DNA of 64,000 nt, taken from the NCBI GenBank assembly GCA_946403845.1, contig CAMJBL010000006.1, forward strand, positions 1-64,000, read 5' to 3'. The notes below the pieces were generated by a model. The model was not told where the DNA came from, did not search any database, and saw nothing but the letters and a program-made list of their open reading frames with translations. Made by a program: the position numbers and the translations under genes. Source of the DNA: an uncultured Prevotella sp. GTDB taxonomy: Bacteria; Bacteroidota; Bacteroidia; Bacteroidales; Bacteroidaceae. Below, one piece after another: positions 29,501-38,800 of the stretch; position 1 is the stretch's first letter; the number at the start of each line of letters is the position of its first letter.

Positions 29501-29882
29501 GCATGCTGATACGCACCTGCTGTGTGGAATCACCGGCGATAATACCCACCTGCTGCGACATGTACTGTGGCGACTGCACATAAAGGGCGGTGGCGAAGGT
29601 CGGCACCTTGATGGTGAACTTACCATCGGCATCGGTCATGGCGGCATAACGGTTGTCGTTGAGGGTCTTCAGACGCACACCGGCCAAAGGTTTCTTCGAG
29701 GTGGCGTCGACCACCACGCCATGCACATTGATGGTCGGGTTCTTATCGACCACCTGCGCCCGCTTAGGAGCCTTGAAGGTGGTGGAAGTCTCTTCCTCAT
29801 CGAACTCATCCTGCGCAAAAGCCACCGGGCTTGCTGCGAGGAATGCAATCATAAATAGAAATATCTTTTTCATCATCGTCAT
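26571..29882 (-). CDS. SusC/RagA-like TonB-dependent transporter (SusC2)
   Basis: Carboxypeptidase-like N-domain; PLVILDGVELD, KVTVLKNATALYGARGANGVILIDTKRG; C-term NFSMGVKINL. Confidence 0.93.
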   Translation of the reverse strand: MTMMKKIFLFMIAFLAASPVAFAQDEFDEEETSTTFKAPKRAQVVDKNPTINVHGVVVDATSKKPLAGVRLKTLNDNRYAAMTDADGKFTIKVPTFATALYVQSPQYMSQQVGIIAGDSTQQVRISMLSDAFTPMYEDGTTITARNSFVSNGNGLSIDEEMTEKLGGDIRMNMHSGNLEQGAAMFIRGISSINANAQPLVILDGVELDMQQNRSSLHLGDIFNMLSTISPEDIDKVTVLKNATALYGARGANGVILIDTKRGHSMATRIDAKLGVGWTFVPNYPTMMNAAQYRNYAVEQLGTIPEVKERIGSLTNPLQFNFLNDAKDGYYYQTYHNDTNWSDYVYRTALTHNYSINVQGGDDIGMYNLSVAYIQTMKNLKATSYDRINVRFNTDIKLLWNLTTKFDMSFSRSNTNLLDDGIAADLNAGVITSPAFLALIKSPLLNPYQYNKNINAFTSLLADADDLYSTLKDGNYSQANPLALLQNGSGERKNRNENTFFNVTLTPTYEINSNWKLTSHFSYYLNRNSQAYYRPNIGLPSFEIENLGTVYSKTASIFSKEINVLSNTHLDWNKMFGAHSVAATGGFRYTYFSFDNSDLTTQYSTKLEDDKNPKLATGNDVYSSVKGADDVWKNMQWYLSGDYNYMNKYFATVSVLAESNSRFGSNANGGVKFAGVKWAIFPSVQLGWVLSNENWFPRNSAIDYLRLNVGFDMSGNDGISNYAARTSFNTVRYNYTEIGMQLTNVGNEEIKWETTSKFNVGLQANFLNNRLGLTANYFIHSTKDLLALKSFENPIGGINNYWTNDGEVRNTGFEVGISGKPIATRDLNLEIGATVGHYKNEVKALANGNFTSSIYGEDNILTAVGNPVGVFYGYKTKGVFSTSEAAQAANLYIIDETGVKQYFAAGDVIFEDLNPTNTRGTNAPGQIDENDKTIIGDPNPDLYGNIFLNLNWKRFSLGVNCNYSLGNDVYNYQRAILNSGSTLYNQQVAEIAHWRYEGQETTLPRVSYGDPMGNNRFSDRWIEDGSYLRLKNVRLSYQIPIPESWQSWLQGISVWAEGGNLLTLTKYTGSDPEFSASNYQLYQGIDCGNIAQGRNFSMGVKINL

Positions 29883-31711
29883 TATTCGTTTACAGAGTTA
29901 GCCCATAAGTCGTTATATTCCTTCGGAATGAGATAGACACCAGCCACACGCATCAGCTGATCGTATTTCTGACGGTTGGCCGACGAGGTGTAACTCTTGG
30001 TGTGCATCATCATCAGGCTGGGATAAGCATCCAGTCCGTAGTAACAGGCCGGGAAGGTAAACTCGCCGAGGTCGAAGACATTGACACGACCAGGATCACC
30101 CAGACAGGTCAACGAAGCGGTGCTCTCACCATTGTCTGTCGTCATCTCATACGTTGACTTGGCACCGTTCGGCAGGATGGTGTACTGCTGTTTGTTGGCA
30201 GCATCCGTCCAACTGAGATAGAAGCGCAGGTAGTATGGTTTCACAACTCTCAGAGGTTCCTCTACCTGTCCAGGAACGGTGACCACATAGATGTGATAGG
30301 TTGCGGAGCGTACCCCTTTCAGGGCAAAGTTAAACTCCGGCTTACCCGTCGTACCGTCAACATTGGCATCGTCGACTGCGACGTAAGAGAAGAAACGCGA
30401 GGTCTTGGGAAGAATCAACTGACGGATCATCTCCGGCACCTTGCTGAAGAGGCTGTCGCGTCCTGCCAGACTGTCCAGCGGGATGTTATGCGTCGTGAGC
30501 TTCGTCACCTTCATCGTATAAATCTGATCACTATAATCCCTGACAGAGGGCGACCATTCAATGATGGGATTGTACGTCTCCCAGGAACTGAAGGGGAAGG
30601 CGTCGATAGTACGCGTAATACCATTACTCATCTCATTGATGGCTGTGGTATGATCCAGAACAGGCTGCATATTGGTGAGGTGATAACCACTGGTAGAATA
30701 AGCCGTATCAGCAGGCGCATAGGAGCCATTGCCAAAAAGCGGCTGATTGCCTTTGTACCAATTCGAGAAGACGAGGTTACTAACGATATTACGGCAGGTC
30801 AATGAGTCCTGCAGTTCACCATCGGTCTCGACAGTCTTGTCAGCCTTTGCCGTGGTTGCTGTAGTGGCAGAGGCTATCGTCGTCTTCTTCTCCAGATCCA
30901 TATAGTCCATCTTCGGGATGTAGTTGTAACATGGATTGATGGCTGCATAAGCACTTTCCCACGCCTGGTCGTTTGGAACCAGCATACAGAAGGTGCTATC
31001 CTCGTCTTCAAGGTCGGCACGCATGATCTCACGGATCACATTGTTACGCTTCTTCATCACGGAGTCGAGATAGGTCTGCTTGCCATCACGAAGGGGACCG
31101 ATCACAGATGCATTGACATCGAGATAATACTCATCATATTTCTGAATATAATCCTTCATTTTGTCACACCCCAAGAGGTTATCGATATTCTCGTAGAGGT
31201 TGGGATAGAACTCTGATAAGCCATTCAACTTGTGCATCACGCCATTGGCGGCAGGGATATTAATAGCACTATAGGTAATACCATCGAAAGAATCCTGCGT
31301 AAAGGGGTGATGCTTGGAATTGAGCGAAACAATCATCGTACTTTCAAGCGCACTGGATACGGGATAGTTATACTCCGTCATATGCTGCTGCATAAACTGC
31401 TTGACGATGGTGGCACTATCACTGGCCATCAGACGGTTGTATTCTGCATCGCTAATGGCGGCATCCACAGGCGCCCAAACGGTATAGAACCGAGGACTAT
31501 TGAGAGCCTCTGAGAATTTGCTTCGCTGGGCGAGCGCAGCAAATTTAGTCAGCTGCTGGTCGCTGGATATATTCTCCCATAACGTTTTGCCGGCACTGGG
31601 CTGATCACCTGCCGACGGCACCGAGTTATAGTCGCTGTAATCAGTACATGATGAAGCTGTCAGCATGGTGACTGCCAACATCATGATTCCTATATATTTA
31701 TTTGCTTTCAT
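29882..31711 (-). CDS. Fasciclin-like domain lipoprotein (fas3)
   Basis: Lipobox TASSCTD; RSKFSEALNSPRFYTVWAPVDAAI, INIPAANGVMHKLNGLSEFYPNLYENI. Confidence 0.7.
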   Translation of the reverse strand: MKANKYIGIMMLAVTMLTASSCTDYSDYNSVPSAGDQPSAGKTLWENISSDQQLTKFAALAQRSKFSEALNSPRFYTVWAPVDAAISDAEYNRLMASDSATIVKQFMQQHMTEYNYPVSSALESTMIVSLNSKHHPFTQDSFDGITYSAINIPAANGVMHKLNGLSEFYPNLYENIDNLLGCDKMKDYIQKYDEYYLDVNASVIGPLRDGKQTYLDSVMKKRNNVIREIMRADLEDEDSTFCMLVPNDQAWESAYAAINPCYNYIPKMDYMDLEKKTTIASATTATTAKADKTVETDGELQDSLTCRNIVSNLVFSNWYKGNQPLFGNGSYAPADTAYSTSGYHLTNMQPVLDHTTAINEMSNGITRTIDAFPFSSWETYNPIIEWSPSVRDYSDQIYTMKVTKLTTHNIPLDSLAGRDSLFSKVPEMIRQLILPKTSRFFSYVAVDDANVDGTTGKPEFNFALKGVRSATYHIYVVTVPGQVEEPLRVVKPYYLRFYLSWTDAANKQQYTILPNGAKSTYEMTTDNGESTASLTCLGDPGRVNVFDLGEFTFPACYYGLDAYPSLMMMHTKSYTSSANRQKYDQLMRVAGVYLIPKEYNDLWANSVNE

Positions 31712-31712
31712 A

Positions 31713-31747
31713 ATCAATTTTCAATTATCAATTTTCAATTATCAATT
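31713..31747 (-). repeat. Five heptads (ATCAATT/TTCAATT alternating) filling fas2-fas3 gap
   Basis: ATCAATT TTCAATT ATCAATT TTCAATT ATCAATT, then GAT TTA(stop). Confidence 0.93.
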
Positions 31748-31750
31748 GAT

Positions 31751-34039
31751 TTAGTACCAGTCTTCTGTCATGGTCTGGCTATTGACGATGTCAAGCGGCA
31801 CCAGTTCAATGAAGTCGAATGACCAACCGAGGTTGGCATCGTTCACCAGGTTCTTAATGCGCAGCCAATAGTCTTTACCCTGCTCAAAACGCTGGGTGGT
31901 GATGATACGACGGAGCATCATCGTGCCATAACCTGATTCCGAGCGACAGCTGGTAGAGCCGATAATCTGGCTGGCTGCCGAATAGATATCATTCTCATTA
32001 TAGGTCAGCGGGTCAGTAACCGTATTGTACGTACCACGTGAGAAAGAAGCCGGCGCGCGCATATAGCCACGCACATGCATACGCTGGTCGCTCTCCACGC
32101 CGCAGTCAGAGGTCTCATCGTCGGCACGGTTCACGATATCCTCATAACCGATGGTAGCATCCTGATAGGGGTTAGCGCAGGCATCGAAGGGGATGCCGAT
32201 GGCTACCATATCTGACTGTTTGGACGTATTACCGAGATAGAACTGCATCAGTCCACCACGCGCCATCGGGGGATAGATGATACGCAACTCATAATCGCCA
32301 GTAGGCACATGAGGCAGTTTGACCGCGAAATCGTAGACATCCCATCCCTGGAACTGGTCGGAGTTGTGAGCTCGCCAAGCGCCCATCACGCAGAAGCGCA
32401 GCAGGGTTCCGGGATTATAGCAGACGATATTGTCGAAATAGTTATTCTGGAAAGCAATACGGTTGCCGTCACCACCACCATTCAAGGTGCTCACCTCTGC
32501 CGGTGTGGCAAAGCGCAAGCCATTATTGATAAGTTCATAGAGGAAGGTGGAAGAATCGAGGCGCAGACGCTCATGGAGCGCATCCTTTGCGTTCTGGTCG
32601 TATTTCAGAATACCCTTGATACGATGGATATAGCCGTTCAGCGTCTCAATACTCTTGTTACGGTCGATAGACACACCTTTGAAAACCAGCGAATGGTCAC
32701 CATCGTTGGGCATACCGAACATACCGAGTTTTTTGGTCAACGTATTGTTGGTCAGATAACGGTTCAACCACAAATCCTTGGTGGTCTTGGGGTTTGTTTC
32801 CCACACCTTCAGGAGGGTGTTGGGCAGCATGGTCTCGAAGTACTCCTGCGGCTCATAGCCGAAGCAGACATTCCAAGAGGCATTGGTCTGGGCATTCTTC
32901 TCATAGACAATGCGGTCGATAGGCATACCGGCACGCAGGATGTGATAAGCCACAAACATGTTCACCACATTAAACGGATTGGTATAGTCATCGCCTGTGC
33001 TGATGGTAATACCCTTCTCACCAATGTAGTCATACCAGGCACCACAGTTACCATACCACTCAGCACACTTCTTCTTCAGGTCATCGAAGTTGTTGATACC
33101 TGCAGCACGGAAAACATCGTCGGTCTCAGCAAAAACCGTCCACTTGACCATACACTCCTTAGGATAATAGATGGAGTTACCATCACGGTCGTTGTGGTTG
33201 TTACCCAAGTCGTAGGTCTTGGCCGTACCATCAGGATTGTTCTTACGTTCAATCATGAGAGTATCGGTATATCCCGTCACCTCAAGGGCTGCATAGAAGA
33301 TGCTCAGGTCTTTCTCTCCCTCCACACGCAACTGGTCGTCGGTGGTGCGGTCGGAACGTGGAATCACGTTCGAGCAGATATGCAGGATACCGTTGATGGC
33401 CTCAATATCGCCTTCAAGGATAGCTGAGATATCATTCAGGCTGGTCAAACCGATATATTCCTCTTTGTAGGCATTCTCACCAAAAGTGCCGACACGGATA
33501 CTACGTCCCGTCTTCATGGTGGTCCATGTGGTGGCAGTACCATCGAGGTCCACCTGCATGTGTTCCTCTCCGGAGAGATGGAAACGAGCGATATCATCAC
33601 ATAGAGAGTCAGACATCAGTTCTACCTTCGCCATCACGTCGAGGCTGTTCCAGCCTGCATCTTCTTTGATGCCGTTGTGCTTCAGCTTCGCCTTGGAGAT
33701 GAGATAAGACTCGTCGTTATACAGACTATCGAGGTAAGCATTCACACCATCATTAACGGGTGCGAAACAAGTATACTCACCATACGTTCCCATATACTTG
33801 TCGAAACTGCCCTTCTGCAGGATGCGGTAGAAAGCGCTCAAGTCAGAGCGGTCACGCAACATCTCTGCAATGGTCTTCTGGTCTGAGGAGAAGAGGTTTG
33901 AACCATCCGGTTCCTCATTACAGGAGGTCATCAAGAGGCAAGAGGTAAGAGGTAAGAGGTAAGAGAAGACGATAGTGAGTACTAATCGGCCCACTACCAT
34001 GAGCCTCACCCAATTCTTATTATTTATCTTCGTATTCAT
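31751..34039 (-). CDS. Fasciclin-like domain lipoprotein (fas2)
   Basis: Lipobox LMTSCNE; SDLSAFYRILQKGSFDKYMGTYGEYTCFAPVNDGVNAYLDSL, INGILHICSNVI; start MNTKINNKNWVRL at 34039. Confidence 0.75.
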   Translation of the reverse strand: MNTKINNKNWVRLMVVGRLVLTIVFSYLLPLTSCLLMTSCNEEPDGSNLFSSDQKTIAEMLRDRSDLSAFYRILQKGSFDKYMGTYGEYTCFAPVNDGVNAYLDSLYNDESYLISKAKLKHNGIKEDAGWNSLDVMAKVELMSDSLCDDIARFHLSGEEHMQVDLDGTATTWTTMKTGRSIRVGTFGENAYKEEYIGLTSLNDISAILEGDIEAINGILHICSNVIPRSDRTTDDQLRVEGEKDLSIFYAALEVTGYTDTLMIERKNNPDGTAKTYDLGNNHNDRDGNSIYYPKECMVKWTVFAETDDVFRAAGINNFDDLKKKCAEWYGNCGAWYDYIGEKGITISTGDDYTNPFNVVNMFVAYHILRAGMPIDRIVYEKNAQTNASWNVCFGYEPQEYFETMLPNTLLKVWETNPKTTKDLWLNRYLTNNTLTKKLGMFGMPNDGDHSLVFKGVSIDRNKSIETLNGYIHRIKGILKYDQNAKDALHERLRLDSSTFLYELINNGLRFATPAEVSTLNGGGDGNRIAFQNNYFDNIVCYNPGTLLRFCVMGAWRAHNSDQFQGWDVYDFAVKLPHVPTGDYELRIIYPPMARGGLMQFYLGNTSKQSDMVAIGIPFDACANPYQDATIGYEDIVNRADDETSDCGVESDQRMHVRGYMRAPASFSRGTYNTVTDPLTYNENDIYSAASQIIGSTSCRSESGYGTMMLRRIITTQRFEQGKDYWLRIKNLVNDANLGWSFDFIELVPLDIVNSQTMTEDWY
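33933..33967 (-). repeat. Heptad repeat in fas2 signal-peptide coding sequence
   Basis: + strand AAGAGGC AAGAGGT AAGAGGT AAGAGGT AAGAGAA; encodes VFSYLLPLTSCLLMTSC. Confidence 0.9.
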
Positions 34040-34066
34040 AATTCTATTTCCAATTATCAATTATTA
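34040..34066 (-). repeat. Short heptad array (CAATTAT) at SusD1-fas2 gap
   Basis: Minus strand TAT TAA TAATTGATAATTGGAAATAGAATTATG; about 2 units. Confidence 0.65.
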
Positions 34067-35830
34067 ATACTTCGAGGATGATTTGTATACAGGATTCTGT
34101 ACGAGACTGGTATTGATTTCCACCTCATCCTGATTAATCGGCATATAGAGATAGCGCTCGTCACGCATCTTTGCCTTCATAGCAGTAGGCACGGCATACT
34201 TACGCAGCGCCAGGTCAAAGAACAAATCACTATTGGTGACATAGCCCTGTGTCAGTTTCTTCGTCAGGTCGGCCTTTGTCTCTGTGTGACGGTAGTTGTA
34301 GCGCATCAGGTCGAACCAGCGTTTGCCCTCAAAGCACAACTCACGTGCACGCTCGGCCAATACCAAGTCCTCCATTTTGTCTCTGTAGACGGAATACTTC
34401 ATGGCGTAAGAACCTTTGTTGGCATCAGACAAAGCACGATCGTTAACGAACTTACAGATGGCAAAGGCCTCCTCATTGCGGGTATCACCTTCGGCCTTAC
34501 CACCCAAATTATAGAGTTGCACCAGCGCCTCAGCCTTCATCAGCATCACATCGGTCAAACGATACAGGATCCAATTCTGATAAACCGTTGAACGGGTATC
34601 GCGCTTGCTGTCGGCACTATTATTGATTCCTGCTGATGTGGTAGCCACGAACTTACGGACACCGAACTGCTCGGTATTGGTACTGGTAGCATCGTAGACA
34701 TACTCATATAGACGTTGATCCACGCTATTTGCCCAGACGCCATTACCGGTAGCATCTACCTTTCCGTAAATCGGCGCTGCCTTCAGATAGCCATAGCCAT
34801 TGCTGCTGGCATTGTTATAACGGAAGTACATCTGGTCAAGGCCGGTATTGGTGGCATTAGAGTTACGGAACTGCAACTCGAAGATGCTCTCATCAGCATT
34901 CTGGCCCGTCTGACCAAAGATGTCAGCATACATATTATTATAATCGGAGAGATAGTAGTCTTTCTCCACTTCATCGGCGCCATAACGGCGACGACGAGGG
35001 TTCTGCTCATAGGCCTCCTTCTTGGCTGCAATTACCTTATCGCAGTATTCCACGCAGGCCTCATAGTCGCTCGCATCACGATTGACAGAACCGCGCCAGA
35101 GGTAGATATCAGCCAGAATGGCATTGATACCGTCCTGATTCAGGTAGCCCTTGTCACGCCAGTCACCGTAGGTAGAACCTGAGATGGCATACTTAGAAGC
35201 CTCCTGCAGGTCGTTGATACACATGGTGAGAACAGAGTCTGGATTTGCCTGCGGCGCATTCAGATCGTCACTACTGTTCAGGTATGCGCCAGGTGTCACA
35301 GGAATGTCATGGAACACCTTTGTGAGATAGAAATAGCAGAACGAGCGCAAAGCTAACATCTGTGCCTTGTTGGCATCATAGTCACCCCGTGTATAGTCAG
35401 GGTCCACGGCAATCACGCTCTCAGCCTTCTCAAGAACCAGGTTGCAGTAGTTGATGGCCGAGTAGAAGGGATACCAGGAGGTAAACGCATTCTCTGTCTC
35501 GATATTGCAAGAATAGATCTGCGCCAATGCTGTCTTGTAGGTAGCAGAGGAAGGCAGCGTGGAGGTTACCACGAGTTCGTCGGAACGGAAGTCACCCCAG
35601 ATGATCATATTGCGGATAGCAGAAGCGTCACGCAACTGGGCGTAAGCCGTTGCTACGACGGCATCCACTTCGCTTTTCTTCTGCCAATAGTCGTCATCGA
35701 CAGTCTTGTTGTCGGGCAAGATCACAGTATCGACACAGCCAATCAAGAGGTAAGAGGTTAGAAGTAAGAGGTAAGAGCATACCCCATTCATCATCCTCAC
35801 CCGATTTTTATTATTTGTCTTCGTATTCAT
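34064..35830 (-). CDS. SusD/RagB-like outer-membrane lipoprotein (SusD1)
   Basis: INYCNLVLEKAESV..DANKAQMLALRSFCYFYLTKVFHDIPVT; ARELCFEGKRWFDLMRYN. Confidence 0.9.
   Translation of the reverse strand: MNTKTNNKNRVRMMNGVCSYLLLLTSYLLIGCVDTVILPDNKTVDDDYWQKKSEVDAVVATAYAQLRDASAIRNMIIWGDFRSDELVVTSTLPSSATYKTALAQIYSCNIETENAFTSWYPFYSAINYCNLVLEKAESVIAVDPDYTRGDYDANKAQMLALRSFCYFYLTKVFHDIPVTPGAYLNSSDDLNAPQANPDSVLTMCINDLQEASKYAISGSTYGDWRDKGYLNQDGINAILADIYLWRGSVNRDASDYEACVEYCDKVIAAKKEAYEQNPRRRRYGADEVEKDYYLSDYNNMYADIFGQTGQNADESIFELQFRNSNATNTGLDQMYFRYNNASSNGYGYLKAAPIYGKVDATGNGVWANSVDQRLYEYVYDATSTNTEQFGVRKFVATTSAGINNSADSKRDTRSTVYQNWILYRLTDVMLMKAEALVQLYNLGGKAEGDTRNEEAFAICKFVNDRALSDANKGSYAMKYSVYRDKMEDLVLAERARELCFEGKRWFDLMRYNYRHTETKADLTKKLTQGYVTNSDLFFDLALRKYAVPTAMKAKMRDERYLYMPINQDEVEINTSLVQNPVYKSSSKY
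35745..35779 (-). repeat. Heptad repeat in SusD1 signal-peptide coding sequence
   Basis: + strand AAGAGGT AAGAGGT TAGAAGT AAGAGGT AAGAGCA; encodes VCSYLLLLTSYLLIGC. Confidence 0.88.
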
Positions 35831-35884
35831 AATTCTCTTTTGTTCTTATGTTCTTATGTCTAAAAAACACTTTTGTTCTTATGT
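35831..35884 (-). repeat. 8-nt CATAAGAA array filling SusC1-SusD1 gap
   Basis: Minus strand: TAG-ACATAAGAACAAAAGTGTTTTTTAGACATAAGAACATAAGAACAAAAGAGAATTATG. Confidence 0.87.
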
Positions 35885-38800
35885 CTAGAAGCCGAAGTTA
35901 AGGCTGGCTGTGATAGACTTAGATCTCGGTGTGGTGGCCCCATCAGAGGCTGGTGTATAAGTACCGGAAGCGATTTCCGGATCAATACCCGTGTACTTCG
36001 TCCAACAGAAGATGTTGTTCATTGTCACATAAGCCGAGAGCGTATTCAGACCAAGTTTCTTGATTGATTTCTTGGGCACGCTGTAAGAGAGCTGCAGGTT
36101 GTTGAAACGCAGGAACGAGCCGTCCTCCACGAAACGTGAACTAACCTGATAGTTATAGCCCGTGCCATAGAGGGCACGCGGTATCTGTGTCACGTCGCCA
36201 TCCTTACGCCAGCGGTAGGTAACCGAAGAACACTGGTTCTCTGTGCCATACATGCTCTCCAAACCCATACGCGCCGTATTGATGATCTTGTTACCCCAAC
36301 GGAAGTTGAAGCGTGATACCAGTTTCCAGTTACCATACTGCAAGGTAAAACTGAAACCTCCTTGCATCTTAGGCAGAGAATTACCCAGATACTTGATATC
36401 GAGCTCATTGACAGTACCATCGTGATTCACATCCTCATAGATGGCGTCACCACCCTTGAACTCATACTCCGTATCACCATAATAATAAGTAAGGTGCTTG
36501 GGCACACCGGTATTCGTCATAATGACCTTACCCTCTTCATCGGTTGCCACAGGGAAGGTCTTACCATCTGCGAGCTGCTGGTTGATCCATGCCTCGTAGT
36601 TCCAGTCATAAGACTCACCACGGGCCTTCGCCTGTGACTGCAACTGGAGCTGCTTCGTGTTATAGTTGGTAAGGTAGTCGTAAGTGTACTGGAACACGCC
36701 TAAACTCTGGAATCCGTAGATAGAGCAAAGCGGGTCGCCCACCACGACGCGGCTCAGGATGGATCTGGAGCCACGATTACTCCAGCTGGGCTGTGAGTTC
36801 AGGTTGTCCAAGACACGCTGGTCCATCTCCAGCAGTTTGTTGACGTTCTGAGCCAGGTTTACACTGGCTGAGACAGAGAATTTCCCTACTTTGAGGAACC
36901 GGTTCGCATTCACCGACAGCTCCCAACCTTTGTTCTCCATCTCACCCACGTTTCCATAGGAAAGTGTGGTGGAGGTGTTCCATGTGGCTGAGGTCGGAAT
37001 GGGAATACCCTTCATAATGAGGTCTCTGGTATTCTCCTTATAGAGATTCAAATCGAATTCAAACATATCATTGAGAAGACCTAAGTTGAAACCGAGGTTC
37101 AAACCTGTCTTCTTCTGTGGGCGAAGGTCGTCGAGCTTCATTCCACTCATCGTGGTATAGTAGCTGGTGCCATAGCGTCCAGCACGCGAATTGTACTGGT
37201 TGAAATAGTTGTCAACAGCAACGCTGGAGCTACCTGTGATACCCCACGAGCCACGGATACCGAACATAGAGACGACCTTACGCAAGGGTTCAAAGAAAGC
37301 CTCTTCGCTGAGATTGTAGCGCAACGATACTGAAGGCGAGATGAACCAGGGATTCTTTGGACCGAACTTCGAGTTACCGTCAGCTCGCAGCGAGAAGCCT
37401 ACATTATAACGCGACTTATAAGAGAAGTGGGCGTTGTAGACAGCGTTCTGCCAAGCCGACTTGGTCGTAGAAGGCTGGTTATCCATACCGATCAGACTGG
37501 CATCGATCGTAGCCGACTCAATACCGTTGGGGATTGCGTTCTGGCCGATATACTGGTAGGTATTCTTCTGCGTACCTGCCTCGTAGCGTGCCAACATCGT
37601 CAGATTAAAATCTTCATTCTTGAAGGCCGGTGTAAAGATCAGTTCCAGACGGGAACCCATCTTGAACTGATTCGATTCCGTATTCGTGATAAAGTTATAA
37701 TCACTATCGGTATAACTGCCGTTTGAGAGACTTCCCGGCATATAAGTAGGCTTCGAATAAGCATAGATATCAAAATAGACTCGGCCATTAAAGGTCAGAC
37801 GGGTCTGTCCGTTACCTGTACCGAGCAGTTCGTACTTGATATTGAAGTCGGGAACGATACTATAGGTTTTTTCCTTCTGCCAAGAATTGTTGGCGTAGGC
37901 CACAGGGTTACCGATGGCCACGATGTCGGACAGCTGTTCGGAAGTGTAGTTGCCGTCATCAGGTGTCATGCCGCTCACCGTCGGGTTCATCAAGAAGTAC
38001 TCACCTGTATTGTTGCCATACTGGTCGTAGCGGTAGATGCTGGCATTCGGTGCCATTGCCAGAGCCATAGCAAGTAGCGAGTTGTTTGTACTCTTGTTGT
38101 TCTTACTACTACCATAAGTATAGTTCTTCAGGTTGTCGGTATACGTCAACGCGAAGTTGGTAGAGAAACGGATGCGGTCAGACACGTTGTAGTCGAGCAC
38201 CAGACGTGTGGTCAAACGATCCATCTTCTGTTTGATAATGGTTCCCAACTGGTGGCTATAGCTACCCGAGATACGGAAGGTAGCCTTCTGACCACCACCC
38301 GAGATATTGAAGTTAGCCTCATGCTGTTCACCGAACTGCTTGATGGCTTTCACCCAATCGGTGTTCTTGTTCCAATTGTTGGCCTCGGCCCATGACTCAG
38401 CAGGGATATAGTTGATCTCGTTGATGGTCGAAGTGGCTGAACTGCTCTGTGTGGGGTTGTAGAACTCCTCCTTGAGCATCATGGTGTAGTTGTCACCATT
38501 CAGCAGGTCATAGCCGGCAGGCATCCAGGTACCCGTAAACTTATAACCCAGCGTCACCTTTGGTTTTCCACGTGCACCGCGCTTGGTGGTAATCTGAATC
38601 ACACCGTTGGCACCCTGCGATCCCCAGATGGCCGTTGCAGCGGCATCCTTCAACACGGTGATATTGGCAATATCATCCACACTCACAGCGAGCAGCGACG
38701 AGAATGCCTCCTCGTCGATATTCTCCGGATCGAAGTCGGCCTTGTCATATTCAAAGATCTTGTCATCGACCACAATCAGGGGTTCTGCGTTACCACTCAG

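Noticed and set aside
32309-33427. 372-aa plus-strand ORF opposite fas2
   Set aside because: Antisense shadow, no independent evidence.
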